From the NCBI RefSeq assembly GCF_000372965.1, contig NZ_KB890024.1, positions 2,358,839-2,422,838 of the forward strand: a stretch of DNA of 64,000 nt, given 5' to 3'. Below the pieces are notes generated by a model. That model saw only the letters and a list, made by a program, of their open reading frames with translations, did no database searches and was not told where the DNA came from. The position numbers and the translations under genes are program-made. The stretch comes from Hoeflea sp. 108. Lineage in GTDB: Bacteria > Pseudomonadota > Alphaproteobacteria > Rhizobiales > Rhizobiaceae. This document shows positions 26,132 to 35,107 of this stretch, piece after piece. Numbering within the stretch: position 1 is the stretch's first letter; every line of letters starts with the position of its first letter.

Positions 26132-26216
26132 CGGGGCGGGCGGAGCCGGACCGATTGTGCGAACCGAAAGAGGTATGCAATCGGGTCAGATGCTTCGCCC
26201 ATCCGGCATTGCCGGA

Positions 26217-26244
26217 AGGTCGCATAAGATAGATTATGGAACTT
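26217..26244. other. dif-like XerC/XerD recombination site
   Basis: The 28 bases split into an 11-base arm ending CGCATAA (26217-26227), a 6-base centre GATAGA and an 11-base arm beginning TTATG (26234-26244). This is the layout of chromosomal dif; against E. coli dif I count 8 of 11 and 7 of 11 identical bases in the XerC and XerD arms. It lies in a 224-base gap with no gene. Genes on both sides mostly point towards it. Function is inferred. Confidence 0.5.
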
Positions 26245-26355
26245 ATTGATGCGATTGCCGCAGCAGAGATGCGGGCTTTAAGCGCAGCACCTGGCTTTGT
26301 CTTCGCCTAGCTCAATCGCTGGGCCAACGCTCGCAGCGGACATTCACGCCAGCGG

Positions 26356-27174
26356 CTACGGTGCTGGAATCAAAGGCACATCGATGACCATGCCGTCATA
26401 TGCCGGCACGACGTTGTCAGGCGTCTCTGCCAGAACCGTGTCGTAATCCAGCGGCACATGCATGTGCGTGAGCACCGCTTGCCTGGGCTTCAGGCGCTCG
26501 ATCCAATCAAGCGCTTCCGACAGCGACAAATGGCTCACATGTGGCCTGTATTGCAGCGCATCGACCACCAGCAGTTCCAGGCCGTCCATCAGCGCAGCCG
26601 TAGTCTTCGGGAAGTCGCTGACGTCGGAGCAATAGGCAATCGGGCCGATGCGGAAGCCGAGCGAAATGATGTCGCCGTGGATCTGCGGCAGCGGCAAAAA
26701 GGTGAGGGGACCGCCCTCTCCTTCCACTGAAAACGCCTTGTCGTGCTCGATAATGCTCGGCCGCACGATCGGCGGATACGAGCTTCCGGGTGGCGTTTCG
26801 AGGCAATATCCGAACGCCTGTTTGAGCCGGCCGAGCGTGAAGTCGTCGGCCCAGATGTCGATCAGGCTGCCGCGCTCGAGCACATAGCCTCTGATGTCGT
26901 CGATGCCATGGATATGGTCGGCATGCGGATGCGTGTAGACCACCGCATCGATGTGCCTGACATCGGCAGCCAGCATCTGGGCGCGGAAATCCGGGCCGGT
27001 ATCGATGACGACGCGTGTCGTGCCACTGGCCGAAATACGCTCGACCATGGCGGCCGCGCGCGTGCGCCTGTTCCTGGGATTGGCAGGGTCGCATGCGCCC
27101 CAGTCACCGGTGATGCGCGGCGTGCCCGGCGAAGAGCCGCAACCTAAAATCGTGAGGCGCAGCGTATCCGCCAT
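26356..27174 (-). CDS. Metallo-beta-lactamase fold phosphodiesterase, PhnP-like
   Basis: The 272-residue product has ILGCGSSPGTPRITGDWGACD at the N-terminus and YTHPHADHIHGIDDIR, the HxHxDH motif, near residue 80; later GDIISLGFRIGPIAYCSDVSD and LTHMHVPLDY supply the other ligands. This fits the PhnP/RNase Z-like branch (cyclic ribose phosphate diesterases). No phn genes are near. It starts at ATG 27174, four bases after tatD, and is the last gene of the tmk-holB-metG-tatD operon, an arrangement common in alphaproteobacteria. Confidence 0.88.
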   Translation of the reverse strand: MADTLRLTILGCGSSPGTPRITGDWGACDPANPRNRRTRAAAMVERISASGTTRVVIDTGPDFRAQMLAADVRHIDAVVYTHPHADHIHGIDDIRGYVLERGSLIDIWADDFTLGRLKQAFGYCLETPPGSSYPPIVRPSIIEHDKAFSVEGEGGPLTFLPLPQIHGDIISLGFRIGPIAYCSDVSDFPKTTAALMDGLELLVVDALQYRPHVSHLSLSEALDWIERLKPRQAVLTHMHVPLDYDTVLAETPDNVVPAYDGMVIDVPLIPAP

Positions 27175-27178
27175 GGCG

Positions 27179-27961
27179 TCAGGCCGGCCTTGGCATCTTG
27201 GTAAACAGCCGGAAGAAGTTGGCCGTGGTGATGTCGGCGATCTCTTGGGCGCTGACACCGATGGTTTCGCCCAGCACGGCGGCCGTGTTGGCGACATAGG
27301 CCGGCTCGTTGCGCTTTCCCCTGAACGGGATGGGCGCAAGGTAAGGCGCGTCCGTCTCGACCAGGAGACGATCGTGCGGAACCTGCCTGGCGATGTCGCG
27401 CAACTCGGCCGAGTTCTTGAAGGTCACGATGCCAGAGAAGGACACATAGCCTCCAAGCTCGACGCCGACACGCGCCAGATCCGCCCCCGAGGAGAAGCAG
27501 TGCAGGATGAAGGGGAAGGCGCCCTTCCCCGTCTCTTCGGTCAGGATCGCAGCCATGTCCTCATCGGCGCTACGGGCATGGATCACCAGCGGCAATCCCG
27601 TCTCGCGGGCAGCCGCGATGTGCGTGCGCAGGCCCCTGGCCTGGGCCTCGCGAGGCGCCTTGTCGTAGAAATAGTCGAGCCCCGCCTCGCCGATCGCCAC
27701 CACCTTCGGGTGCTGCGACAGACGAACGAGTTCGTCCGAAGTCACGTCGAGTTCTTCATCGGCATTGTGCGGATGGGTGCCGACCGAGCAAAAGACTTCG
27801 TCGAATTCTTCAGCGATAGCAATGATTTGCGCAAAGCGCTTCACCCGCGTCGAGATGGTGACCATGCGCTCGACACCTGCTGCCTTGGCGCGCGCGACAA
27901 TGGCCGCGCGCTCCTCGGCGAAGTCGGGAAAATCGAGGTGGCAATGACTGTCGACAAGCAT
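27179..27961 (-). CDS. tatD: TatD family metal-dependent deoxyribonuclease
   Basis: TatD proteins are metal-dependent hydrolases with 3'-5' exonuclease activity. The 260-residue product starts MLVDSHCHLDFPDF (metal-binding HxH), and contains GEAGLDYFYDKAPREAQ, HARSADEDM, LHCFSSG and LLVETDAPYLAP, all hallmark segments in order. It is full length. It lies 12 bases after metG and four before the PhnP-like gene in one operon. Confidence 0.95.
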   Translation of the reverse strand: MLVDSHCHLDFPDFAEERAAIVARAKAAGVERMVTISTRVKRFAQIIAIAEEFDEVFCSVGTHPHNADEELDVTSDELVRLSQHPKVVAIGEAGLDYFYDKAPREAQARGLRTHIAAARETGLPLVIHARSADEDMAAILTEETGKGAFPFILHCFSSGADLARVGVELGGYVSFSGIVTFKNSAELRDIARQVPHDRLLVETDAPYLAPIPFRGKRNEPAYVANTAAVLGETIGVSAQEIADITTANFFRLFTKMPRPA

Positions 27962-27973
27962 CTTTCGACTGCC

Positions 27974-29515
27974 TCAGCCTTCGGTAGCCTGTTCGACATA
28001 GCGCGGGAACACCGGCTGTGGCGCCGGCAGAGCCGCCCCCGGAACCAGCGCATGCTTCTCGTCGACATGGACGAAGTCGCGTTCGTTCACATCAAGCAGG
28101 TCGAGCAGCTTGGACGCCGATGCCGGGATGAAGGGCTGGCACATGATGCCGACGCGGCGGATCACCTCGGCGGTGGTCCACAACACTGTCTCCATGCGCG
28201 CCGGATCGGTCTTCTTCAGCGCCCACGGCTCCTGTGCCGCGAAGTAGCGGTTGGCCTCGGCCACCACGGCGAAGATCGCAGCGAGGGCATGATGGATCCC
28301 CTGCTCCGCCATCGCCTTGCGCGCCGTCGCCAGCGCCGCAGTGGCCTGGTCGAGGATCGCCTTGTCGGCGTCGGTCAGCTCGCCGCGCTGCGGCACCACG
28401 CCGTTGCAGTTCTTGCCGATCATCGACAGCGAGCGCTGCGCCAAATTGCCGAGATCGTTGGCGAGATCGGCATTGGTGCGGTTGACGATCGCCTCATGGC
28501 TGTAGCTGCCGTCCTGGCCGAACGGAACCTCGCGCAGCAGGAAGTAGCGCACCTGGTCGAGGCCGTAATGCTCGACCATGCTGAACGGATCGACGACATT
28601 GCCAAGCGACTTCGACATCTTCTCGCCGCGGTTGAACAGGAAGCCGTGGCCGAACACCCGCTTGGGCAACTCGATGCCCGCCGACATCAGGAAAGCCGGC
28701 CAGTAGACGGCATGGAAGCGCACGATGTCCTTGCCGATAATGTGCACGGCAGGCCAGTAGGCCCACTTCTCGGCGCTGGTGTCGGGATAGCCAAGAGCGG
28801 TGATGTAGTTGGTGAGCGCGTCGACCCAGACATACATGACATGCTTGTCGTCACCGGGCACCGGCACGCCCCAGTCGAATGTCGTGCGCGAGATCGACAG
28901 GTCCTTCAGGCCGGAGCGGACAAAGCTAGCCACCTCGTTACGGCGCTCGTTGGGGCCGATGAAGTCGGGCTGGCTGTCATAGAGCGCCAGCAGCTTGTCC
29001 TGGTAGGCCGACAAACGGAAAAAGTAGCTCTCCTCCTCGACCCATTCGACCGGCGTGCCCTGCGGCCCGTAGCGAACATTGTCGGGACGGAGTTCGGTCT
29101 CTTCCTCGCCGTAATAGGCTTCGTCGCGCACCGAGTACCAGCCGGCATAGCTGCTCTTGTAGATGTCGCCCCTGTCGGCCATCGCCTTCCAGATCGCCTG
29201 GGAGGCGGCGTAGTGGCGCTCTTCCGTGGTGCGGATGAAATCATCGTTCGACGCATTGAGAAGCGTCGCCATCTTCTTGAATTCATTCGAGTTACGATCA
29301 GCCAGTTCGCGAGCGGTGATGCCCTCGCGATTGGCCGTCTGCAGCATCTTGATGCCGTGCTCGTCGGTGCCCGTCAGGAAGAAGACGTCCTTGCCGTCAT
29401 GGCGCTGGAAGCGGGCGAGTGCGTCGGTGGCGATCAACTCATAGGCATGGCCGATATGGGGCTTGCCGTTCGGATAAGAGATTGCGGTCGTGATGTAGAA
29501 TTTTTCGCGGGACAT
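27974..29515 (-). CDS. metG: Methionyl-tRNA synthetase
   Basis: MetRS charges tRNA-Met. The start is ATG 29515 (MSREKFYITTAISYPNG); longer frames have no family match. The 513-residue class I enzyme shows HIGH as PHIGHAYE, the KMSKS loop as GEKMSKSLGN, and the anticodon-binding helices after about 385. The connective region (EEETELRPDNVRYG) lacks the zinc-binding cysteines of E. coli MetRS, and the C-terminal dimerisation domain is missing; both are normal for alphaproteobacteria. Confidence 0.97.
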   Translation of the reverse strand: MSREKFYITTAISYPNGKPHIGHAYELIATDALARFQRHDGKDVFFLTGTDEHGIKMLQTANREGITARELADRNSNEFKKMATLLNASNDDFIRTTEERHYAASQAIWKAMADRGDIYKSSYAGWYSVRDEAYYGEEETELRPDNVRYGPQGTPVEWVEEESYFFRLSAYQDKLLALYDSQPDFIGPNERRNEVASFVRSGLKDLSISRTTFDWGVPVPGDDKHVMYVWVDALTNYITALGYPDTSAEKWAYWPAVHIIGKDIVRFHAVYWPAFLMSAGIELPKRVFGHGFLFNRGEKMSKSLGNVVDPFSMVEHYGLDQVRYFLLREVPFGQDGSYSHEAIVNRTNADLANDLGNLAQRSLSMIGKNCNGVVPQRGELTDADKAILDQATAALATARKAMAEQGIHHALAAIFAVVAEANRYFAAQEPWALKKTDPARMETVLWTTAEVIRRVGIMCQPFIPASASKLLDLLDVNERDFVHVDEKHALVPGAALPAPQPVFPRYVEQATEG

Positions 29516-29598
29516 GGGAGGCCGTCCTGAATGCAGAATGAAATGGTCGCGGGTCAGATAACGCATCGGGCGGCCGATTGCCACCCGGCGGACGAGCG

Positions 29599-30651
29599 TC
29601 ACATTCGCATTGCGGCATTCAAGCGGTCGATCATGGCCAGTACGTGCTGCTTCTTGTCGAGATTGTAGGTCTCGGTCTCAGATATCGCGTTCTGCGCGTC
29701 CTGCCAAGCGTCAGCCAGAGCATTGGCCCGGGCCAACTCGGAGCTGCGCGCAGCATCCGCCGCGCTTTCGGCGAGCAGGTCCAGCGCCCGGCGGTTGAAG
29801 ATCTCGAACTGGATGGCGCTGTCGCGTCCGGCAACCACGTCGGCGAGCTTGTGTGCGTCGGCTATCCCGGTGCGCCCGCCCGACACCGCCTTGTCGAGCG
29901 CATCGGCGATATCAAGGCCGCCATACTGGGTCAGCAGGATCGCGCCGCGCACGCTCCCCCCTGCCCGTTCAACAAGTGCTGCCCGCGCTTGCGGCTCGTC
30001 GGGCGCTAGCTGATCGGTGCCGGCCAAAGCCGACAAAAGGCTCGCATCGTCGAGCGGCGTCAGCCGGATCGTCTGGCAACGCGATCGGATGGTGGGCAAA
30101 AGGTTGCCCGGCGCATGCACGATCAGGATGAACAGCGTGCGCGCCGGCGGCTCTTCAAGGTTCTTCAGCAAGGCATTGGCGGCATTGACGTTCATGTCGT
30201 CGGCCGGGTCGACGATCACGACCCTGTAGCTGCCGTCATGCGAGGTCATCGACAGGAAACGCGAGACCTTGCGGATCTCATCGACGGTCACAACCGTCTT
30301 GAAACCCTTGGTCTTGTCGTTCTGCGGCCGCGTCAGGTGCAGCACACCAGGATGGGCGCCCGATGCGACCTGACGGAACTGCGCCGAGCCCGGATCCGGC
30401 GCGACGAACGCCTCGGGCGCGTTGCGATGGTCAGGATGGCGCAGCAGGTAGCTGGCGAGATGAAAGGCGAGCGTCGCCTTGCCGATGCCGACCGGTCCGG
30501 CGAAGATCAGCGCATGCGGCAGCTTGCCGGCGCGATAGGCTGCAGTCAGCATCGAGACAGCCTGTTCGTGACCATAGAGATGCGGGTTCTCTGCTGGCTC
30601 CGGTACGCCGTCGAGGGTGTCGTGCTGTTCGGGTGCGATGCGTTCGAACAT
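29599..30651 (-). CDS. holB: DNA polymerase III delta' subunit
   Basis: Delta' is part of the clamp loader. The start is ATG 30651 (MFERIAPEQHD), which overlaps the tmk stop by one base (TGATG). The 350-residue product has a degenerate P-loop GPVGIGKAT, in which Ala replaces the usual Thr/Ser after Lys, as expected of a subunit that does not bind ATP productively, plus NALLKNLEEPPA and the SRC motif RSRCQTIRL. It lies 83 bases before metG. Confidence 0.95.
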   Translation of the reverse strand: MFERIAPEQHDTLDGVPEPAENPHLYGHEQAVSMLTAAYRAGKLPHALIFAGPVGIGKATLAFHLASYLLRHPDHRNAPEAFVAPDPGSAQFRQVASGAHPGVLHLTRPQNDKTKGFKTVVTVDEIRKVSRFLSMTSHDGSYRVVIVDPADDMNVNAANALLKNLEEPPARTLFILIVHAPGNLLPTIRSRCQTIRLTPLDDASLLSALAGTDQLAPDEPQARAALVERAGGSVRGAILLTQYGGLDIADALDKAVSGGRTGIADAHKLADVVAGRDSAIQFEIFNRRALDLLAESAADAARSSELARANALADAWQDAQNAISETETYNLDKKQHVLAMIDRLNAAMRM

Positions 30652-31322
30652 CAGGCGTCCGCCCTCGCCCGGTCGCTGCTTGCCGCACGCTGCTCCAGTC
30701 CGGCAAACACCGCCGCTGTGATGGCGTTCTCCACATTCTCGGGCGTCTGCGCCGCATCGATCACCACGCAGCGCTCTGGTTCGCTTGCGGCGATGGCCAG
30801 ATAGGCATCGCGCCGCCGTTGGTGGATTTCGAGTGTTTCCTTCTCGAACCGGTCGGCGATGTCTGCGCCGCGACGCGCCGTGGCCCGCCTCAGCCCTTCC
30901 GCCGGGTCGAGATCGAGGATCAGCGTCATGTCGGGCATCATGCCGTTGATCGCTACGCGCTCGACGGCCGCCATGAAATCGGGATCGAGATTGCCCGTTA
31001 CGCCCTGGTAGACGCGCGAGGAATCGAGGAAGCGGTCGCACAGCACGATGGCGCCGCGTTCGACCGCAGGGCGGATGACCTGCTCGACATGATCAGAGCG
31101 GGCGGCGGCAAAAAGCAGCGCCTCCATTTCGGGGCCGAAGGGTTCGGCAGCGCCCGACAACAGCACATGACGCACAGCTTCGGCGCCGGGCGATCCACCG
31201 GGCTCGCGGGTGACGATGATGTCGTAGCGCTTGTCGCGCAGCTTGGCGGCCAGACGCTCGATCTGGGTCGACTTGCCTGCCCCCTCGCCGCCCTCGAATG
31301 TGATGAAGAAGCCGCGCGCCAC
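30651..31322 (-). CDS. tmk: Thymidylate kinase
   Basis: Tmk phosphorylates dTMP to dTDP. The 223-residue product has the P-loop FEGGEGAGKST near residue 9, the DRX motif in CDRFLDSSRVYQG, and the LID segment RRGADIADRFEKE. The start is GTG 31322 (reading MARGFFITFEGG); no in-frame ATG precedes it nearby. It overlaps holB by one base, a conserved alphaproteobacterial pair. The dac gene lies 104 bases upstream. Confidence 0.96.
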   Translation of the reverse strand: MARGFFITFEGGEGAGKSTQIERLAAKLRDKRYDIIVTREPGGSPGAEAVRHVLLSGAAEPFGPEMEALLFAAARSDHVEQVIRPAVERGAIVLCDRFLDSSRVYQGVTGNLDPDFMAAVERVAINGMMPDMTLILDLDPAEGLRRATARRGADIADRFEKETLEIHQRRRDAYLAIAASEPERCVVIDAAQTPENVENAITAAVFAGLEQRAASSDRARADA

Positions 31323-31426
31323 TCCGATGCCTTTCCATCTGCGGCATCCGGTCGAAACGACCGGCTCGCCGCAGCTTATGTGTCTGCCGATGATCTAGCG
31401 TCGTGAGGTCTAAAGGTCCACCCGCA

Positions 31427-32593
31427 CTATCGCAGCCAGCCTATGGCGAGTTCCTTGACCGCATCGAATGCCCTGCTCTGCAACGAACCGACGCCGACGG
31501 ATTCGGCGGCGTAGAGCGGCGTCTCCTGGCTGAGCGTGTCGCCAATCCACACCTTCAGCTTGCCGACGGGCGTGCCCTTGTCGATCGGCGCCGATATCGG
31601 CCCGTCATAGACGACGCGCGCCACCAGCCGCTCCCTGTTGGTGATGGGCAGGAAGATGGCGATGGGCTTCTGCGCCACAAGCTGCACATGCGACTTGGTG
31701 CCGCCGAACACCTGCGCCTCGCCGACCGTCTCGTCCTGGGCAAAAATCTGGGTCTTCTCGAAGGCGCGCATGCCCCAGTCGAGCAGCTTGCGCGCTTCTT
31801 CCGAGCGTTCGCGGTCGCTGGCCATGCCCGACATCGCCGCAAACAGCCGTCGGCCGCCGCTGTTGGTCGAGCCGACGATGGCGAATCCCTCTCCCTCGGT
31901 GAAGCCGGTGGCCAGGCCGTCGGCGCCGAAGCCCATGGCAATCAGCGGGTTGCGGTTGCGCTGCAGGATCTTGTTCCAGGTAAACTCCGGCAGCGAATAA
32001 TACTGGTAGAAATCGGGATAGGTGCGCCAGAGGTGCAGGCCGAGTTCGGCAAGCTCGCGCACCGAAGTCGTCTGGCCCGGTGCCGGCAGGCCGGTCGAAT
32101 TGACGAAGGTCGATTTTTCCAACCCGATCTCGCGCGCCCGCTCCGTCATCTGCTGGGCGAAATTGGCCTCCGACCCGGCCATGCCCTCGGCCAGGATGAT
32201 GCAGCCGTCATTGGCGAGCTGCACCGTCACGCCCTTGATCAGGTCCTCGATGCGGATTTGCGAGCGCACCGCGGCAAACATGGTCGAGGCACGGGAGGCA
32301 GCACCACCTGTGCGCCAGGCGTTCTCGCTGACGGCAAAGGTGTCATCGAGGCTGTAGCGGCCTGACTTCACCGCGTTGAACACCACTTCCATCGTCATCA
32401 GCTTGGCCAGCGACGCGGGCGAGATCGGTTTGTCGGGATCCTTGGAGAACAGCACGGTGCCGGTCTCGGCATCGATCATGTAGGCTTGGGGCGCTTTGGT
32501 CTCAAACAGCTGCGCGCCTGCCGGAGCCGACATGGCGATGGCTGCAAACAGGCCGGCCAAAAGAGCAAGCGGCACTGAAATTCTTGAAGTCAT
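31427..32593 (-). CDS. D-alanyl-D-alanine carboxypeptidase family protein (DacA/DacF-like) with altered motifs
   Basis: These enzymes trim the peptidoglycan stem peptide in the periplasm. The 388-residue product has a signal peptide (about 1-27) and the peptidase S11 fold with a C-terminal PBP5-type domain. The active Ser61 and Lys64 are present (SLAK). The usual SxN is Leu126-Ala-Asn128, and the usual KTG is Ala228-Thr-Gly230, so two of three catalytic motifs are altered. It may still bind peptidoglycan. It lies upstream of tmk in the same direction. Confidence 0.88.
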   Translation of the reverse strand: MTSRISVPLALLAGLFAAIAMSAPAGAQLFETKAPQAYMIDAETGTVLFSKDPDKPISPASLAKLMTMEVVFNAVKSGRYSLDDTFAVSENAWRTGGAASRASTMFAAVRSQIRIEDLIKGVTVQLANDGCIILAEGMAGSEANFAQQMTERAREIGLEKSTFVNSTGLPAPGQTTSVRELAELGLHLWRTYPDFYQYYSLPEFTWNKILQRNRNPLIAMGFGADGLATGFTEGEGFAIVGSTNSGGRRLFAAMSGMASDRERSEEARKLLDWGMRAFEKTQIFAQDETVGEAQVFGGTKSHVQLVAQKPIAIFLPITNRERLVARVVYDGPISAPIDKGTPVGKLKVWIGDTLSQETPLYAAESVGVGSLQSRAFDAVKELAIGWLR

Positions 32594-32667
32594 GGAGGAA
32601 ACTGCCCCGTTCGAACCCGTCTTCCGGTCGAGCTAAGCGAGCCTATCAGGCTTCAACTGATCGGATC

Positions 32668-32761
32668 AACTGTGGCCGGGCAGATAGCCACAGTTGCCGA
32701 GCCGCTTGGCACATCGGCCCGAAAACCACCGACGATTTTCGGCAAATGCGATGTGCCGAGC
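32668..32761. repeat. Two adjacent inverted repeats after rlpA
   Basis: The first has perfect 9-bp arms AACTGTGGC (32668-32676) and GCCACAGTT (32687-32695). The second is a long nested hairpin: outer arms of 13 bases (32704-32716 and 32749-32761, one G:T pair) and inner perfect 7-bp arms CCGAAAA (32719-32725) and TTTTCGG (32736-32742). They fill the gap between rlpA and the dac gene. No T-tract is seen on either strand. They may end or protect the rlpA mRNA, or be an intergenic mosaic repeat. Confidence 0.6.
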
Positions 32762-32795
32762 GAGTAATTTGGAGCGTCCACGCGGGCGCCCTATT

Positions 32796-34088
32796 CTAAT
32801 CGTGAACGGCGAAGGCGTCGGGCGCGCCATGCGACCATGCCGCCTTCAGCGCCGCGTCAAGCGAGGTCGCCTTGTTCGGATAGAGGTCGACCGAATACCA
32901 GGTCTTGCCATCGAATTCGGTGTGGTCGACGGCGATCCGGCCATAGGCTGAAAGCGCCTTGGCGACGCGCCGGGCCTCTTCATCGCTCTCGAAGGTGCCT
33001 GCAGAGACGTAAGGCTCGGCGTTTTCATTCATGGCGCGCGGGCCGGGGTTCAGGCGCTTCCACGAATCGACGATGTCATTGGACGACATGCCCTTGCCTT
33101 CGAGCGCCGAAAAGGCACGCGAGGCTGTCGCGACGCGCTCGCTGGCGTAGCCAAGGGTTGCGAGTGCCATGCGGGTCGGCTGGCCGTGAATGCCCTCTGG
33201 CCGCTCCGGTGCGATCGGGCCGAACTCCGGCAGTACGATGTTGACGACGCCCTGCCCTTGCGGCGCCATGTCAGCGGCCGGCTCCTCGAACTGGGCTGCC
33301 TGTGCCGCAAGCGTGTTGACGGGAGCGCTTGTGGGCAGCGGAACAACCGATGCCATCGCCACCGGGAATGCCGGCGCGTTGCCGACGGCAGCGCTCGGGG
33401 TCGGGCCGTTCATCGCCACCATCACGCCCGCAGGCAGGCCGATATTGGTCGGATCGTTCGCGCCCTTGCCCGGCCTGTAGGAAGCCAGCAGATAGCGGTC
33501 GTCCTGGCCGTCGAGCGGCGCCCGGCCGACATATTCCACCTTCACGTCGGCAGTGCCGCTATGGGCATAGTCGAGCATTTCGGCGGCGCGCTTGGAAAGA
33601 TCTATCACCCGGTCGTTCGAGTAAGGGCCGCGGTCGTTGACACGTACGATCACCGACGAGCCGTTCTTGGTGTTGGTGACGCGCGCATAGCTCGGCAGCG
33701 GCATGGTCGGGTGCGCCGCGGTCAGGTGCGTCATGTCGTAGATTTCGCCATTGGCGGTCAGGCGGCCGTGGAAGGCATCACCGTACCAGGATGCCGGACC
33801 CATGGCGGCATAGTTCCGGTCTTCCTTGGGATAGTACCACTTGCCGCGCACTTTGTAGGGCTTGCCGGTCTGGTCGCGACCACCGCCGCGCGGCAGGTTC
33901 GACATAGCAGTTGTGACGCGCGGACTTGCCTTCACGCCATATTCGGACTCGGCAAAATACTCCTTCGGGCGCTTCTTGCCGGCGGTCACTGTCGGCTTTG
34001 AGGCGCATCCGGCAACGAATGCCGCAGTCGCAGCAAGGAGCGTGATCGTGGCTGCGCGACCGAGGCGCTTCCGCGTCGAATGCTGCAT
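32796..34088 (-). CDS. rlpA: RlpA-like septal ring lipoprotein (lytic transglycosylase type) with SPOR domain
   Basis: RlpA cleaves naked glycan strands at the septum in some bacteria. The start is ATG 34088 (MQHSTRKRLGR). The 430-residue product has a lipobox AFVAGC (Cys28), a double-psi beta-barrel domain with ASWYGDAFHGRLTANGEIYD and VRVNDRGPYSNDRVIDLS (about 97-190), a Pro/Ala-rich linker and a C-terminal SPOR domain (about 355-425). Both catalytic candidates, Asp and His of the RlpA domain, lie in these segments. It is a single gene with its own promoter region. Confidence 0.92.
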   Translation of the reverse strand: MQHSTRKRLGRAATITLLAATAAFVAGCASKPTVTAGKKRPKEYFAESEYGVKASPRVTTAMSNLPRGGGRDQTGKPYKVRGKWYYPKEDRNYAAMGPASWYGDAFHGRLTANGEIYDMTHLTAAHPTMPLPSYARVTNTKNGSSVIVRVNDRGPYSNDRVIDLSKRAAEMLDYAHSGTADVKVEYVGRAPLDGQDDRYLLASYRPGKGANDPTNIGLPAGVMVAMNGPTPSAAVGNAPAFPVAMASVVPLPTSAPVNTLAAQAAQFEEPAADMAPQGQGVVNIVLPEFGPIAPERPEGIHGQPTRMALATLGYASERVATASRAFSALEGKGMSSNDIVDSWKRLNPGPRAMNENAEPYVSAGTFESDEEARRVAKALSAYGRIAVDHTEFDGKTWYSVDLYPNKATSLDAALKAAWSHGAPDAFAVHD

Positions 34089-34385
34089 GTTCCTGAAGTC
34101 CCCTGCCAACGCTACTCGGGCAAGACCGGCGAATCAGCTGACCGTTGCGCCGAAGATGCAAAAACTCTTACGCACATCTTCCCCATCCCCCATGTGCGCA
34201 GGAAATGCTTGCCAGCGTATTAATCGAATGCGGTCCGAAGCGGGCGGGATTGTGGCGCAAATGTGGTCGGGCGGAATGGCATCGCCTGCCCTTTTGGATT
34301 GCATCGAACACGTTGACGGCAAGCGCATGCGAGCGCTACAAGCGCGCCACCAAGGTTCGGGCGCCGCATATGCGCCCTGCACCGT

Positions 34386-34475
34386 GGAGGGATGGCCGAG
34401 TGGTTTAAGGCAACGGTCTTGAAAACCGTCGAGGGCGCAAGTTCTCCGTGGGTTCGAATCCCACTCCCTCCGCCA
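34386..34475 (+). tRNA. tRNA-Ser (anticodon TGA)
   Basis: Acceptor arms GGAGGGA (34386-34392) and TCCCTCC (34465-34471) pair perfectly, followed by G and an encoded CCA (34473-34475). The anticodon stem ACGGT/ACCGT encloses CTTGAAA with anticodon TGA at 34420-34422. A long variable arm (GAGGGCGCAAGTTCTC) and the T-loop GGTTCGAATCC confirm a class II serine tRNA that reads UCA/UCN codons. Confidence 0.97.
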
Positions 34476-34483
34476 GGTGCCTT

Positions 34484-35107
34484 TTAGCTCCCCACTCCGT
34501 CCTGGCCTCGCGCAGTCGCTGCAGCAATGCCTTGAGCATGTGCCACGAAGCGAACCTCGCTTGCCGTCGCACAAATCCGGATTTCGTCGCCGAGCGACCA
34601 TTCGGCAGCACGCGCAGCCATGGCGGCGGGGACCCTGTCCGACCCAGGCCCGGCAGGGACGTCGTAGGTGGCATGCGCATCGTGCGGCAGGAGCACGCCA
34701 TAGCCGCGTTCGATTGCGGACCTGGCCGTCGCCGCCACGCACATTTCAGACAGCACGCCCGAGATCGCGACATCGCGCACACCTGCGCGGGTCAGGATGT
34801 CCTCGAGATCGGTATGCTCGAAGCCGTCGTCCATTGTCTTGCGCACGACCGCCTCTCCAGGTCTTGGCTCGAAGTAGAGGGCCCAGCCCGGCTGATGTGG
34901 CTCGTCGACCATTCCGTCGGCGCCGTCATTCTGGAGAAAGATCACCGGCGCCCCGGCCGACCGTGCCTTTTCGACAAGAACCGCGATCGTAGGCAGCAGC
35001 CGGGCGTGGTCGGGCACCGCATCCGCACCGGTCACGAAGGCCCTCTGAACGTCGATCACGATTAGGGCATCGACTGTGGTTTGAAGAGCCGCCTGCTTTT
35101 TCGCCAT
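34484..35107 (-). CDS. Isochorismatase family cysteine hydrolase
   Basis: The 207-residue product has the complete catalytic triad of the family: Asp19 (IVIDVQRAF), Lys90 (VVRKTMDDGFEHTDL) and Cys123 (SGVLSEMCVAATARSA). Members hydrolyse amides or vinyl ethers (nicotinamide, isochorismate, carbamoylsarcosine); the substrate here is unknown. The start is ATG 35107 (MAKKQAALQTTVDALIV). It runs convergently towards the tRNA-Ser gene, with 8 bases between. Confidence 0.87.
   Translation of the reverse strand: MAKKQAALQTTVDALIVIDVQRAFVTGADAVPDHARLLPTIAVLVEKARSAGAPVIFLQNDGADGMVDEPHQPGWALYFEPRPGEAVVRKTMDDGFEHTDLEDILTRAGVRDVAISGVLSEMCVAATARSAIERGYGVLLPHDAHATYDVPAGPGSDRVPAAMAARAAEWSLGDEIRICATASEVRFVAHAQGIAAATARGQDGVGS

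Noticed and set aside
27974..29515. SAM- or T-box-type riboswitch before metG
   Set aside because: The 83 bases between holB and metG are too short and have no fitting stems.
26951..29530. Very long open frame on the plus strand opposite phnP-like, tatD and metG
   Set aside because: It is the GC-rich mirror frame of three clearly conserved minus-strand genes; its His/Arg/Asp-rich product matches no family and has no ribosome site.
34386..34475. tRNA-Ser as an attachment site for a genomic island
   Set aside because: No integrase gene and no second copy of the tRNA 3' end is visible in the window; both flanks look like ordinary genes.
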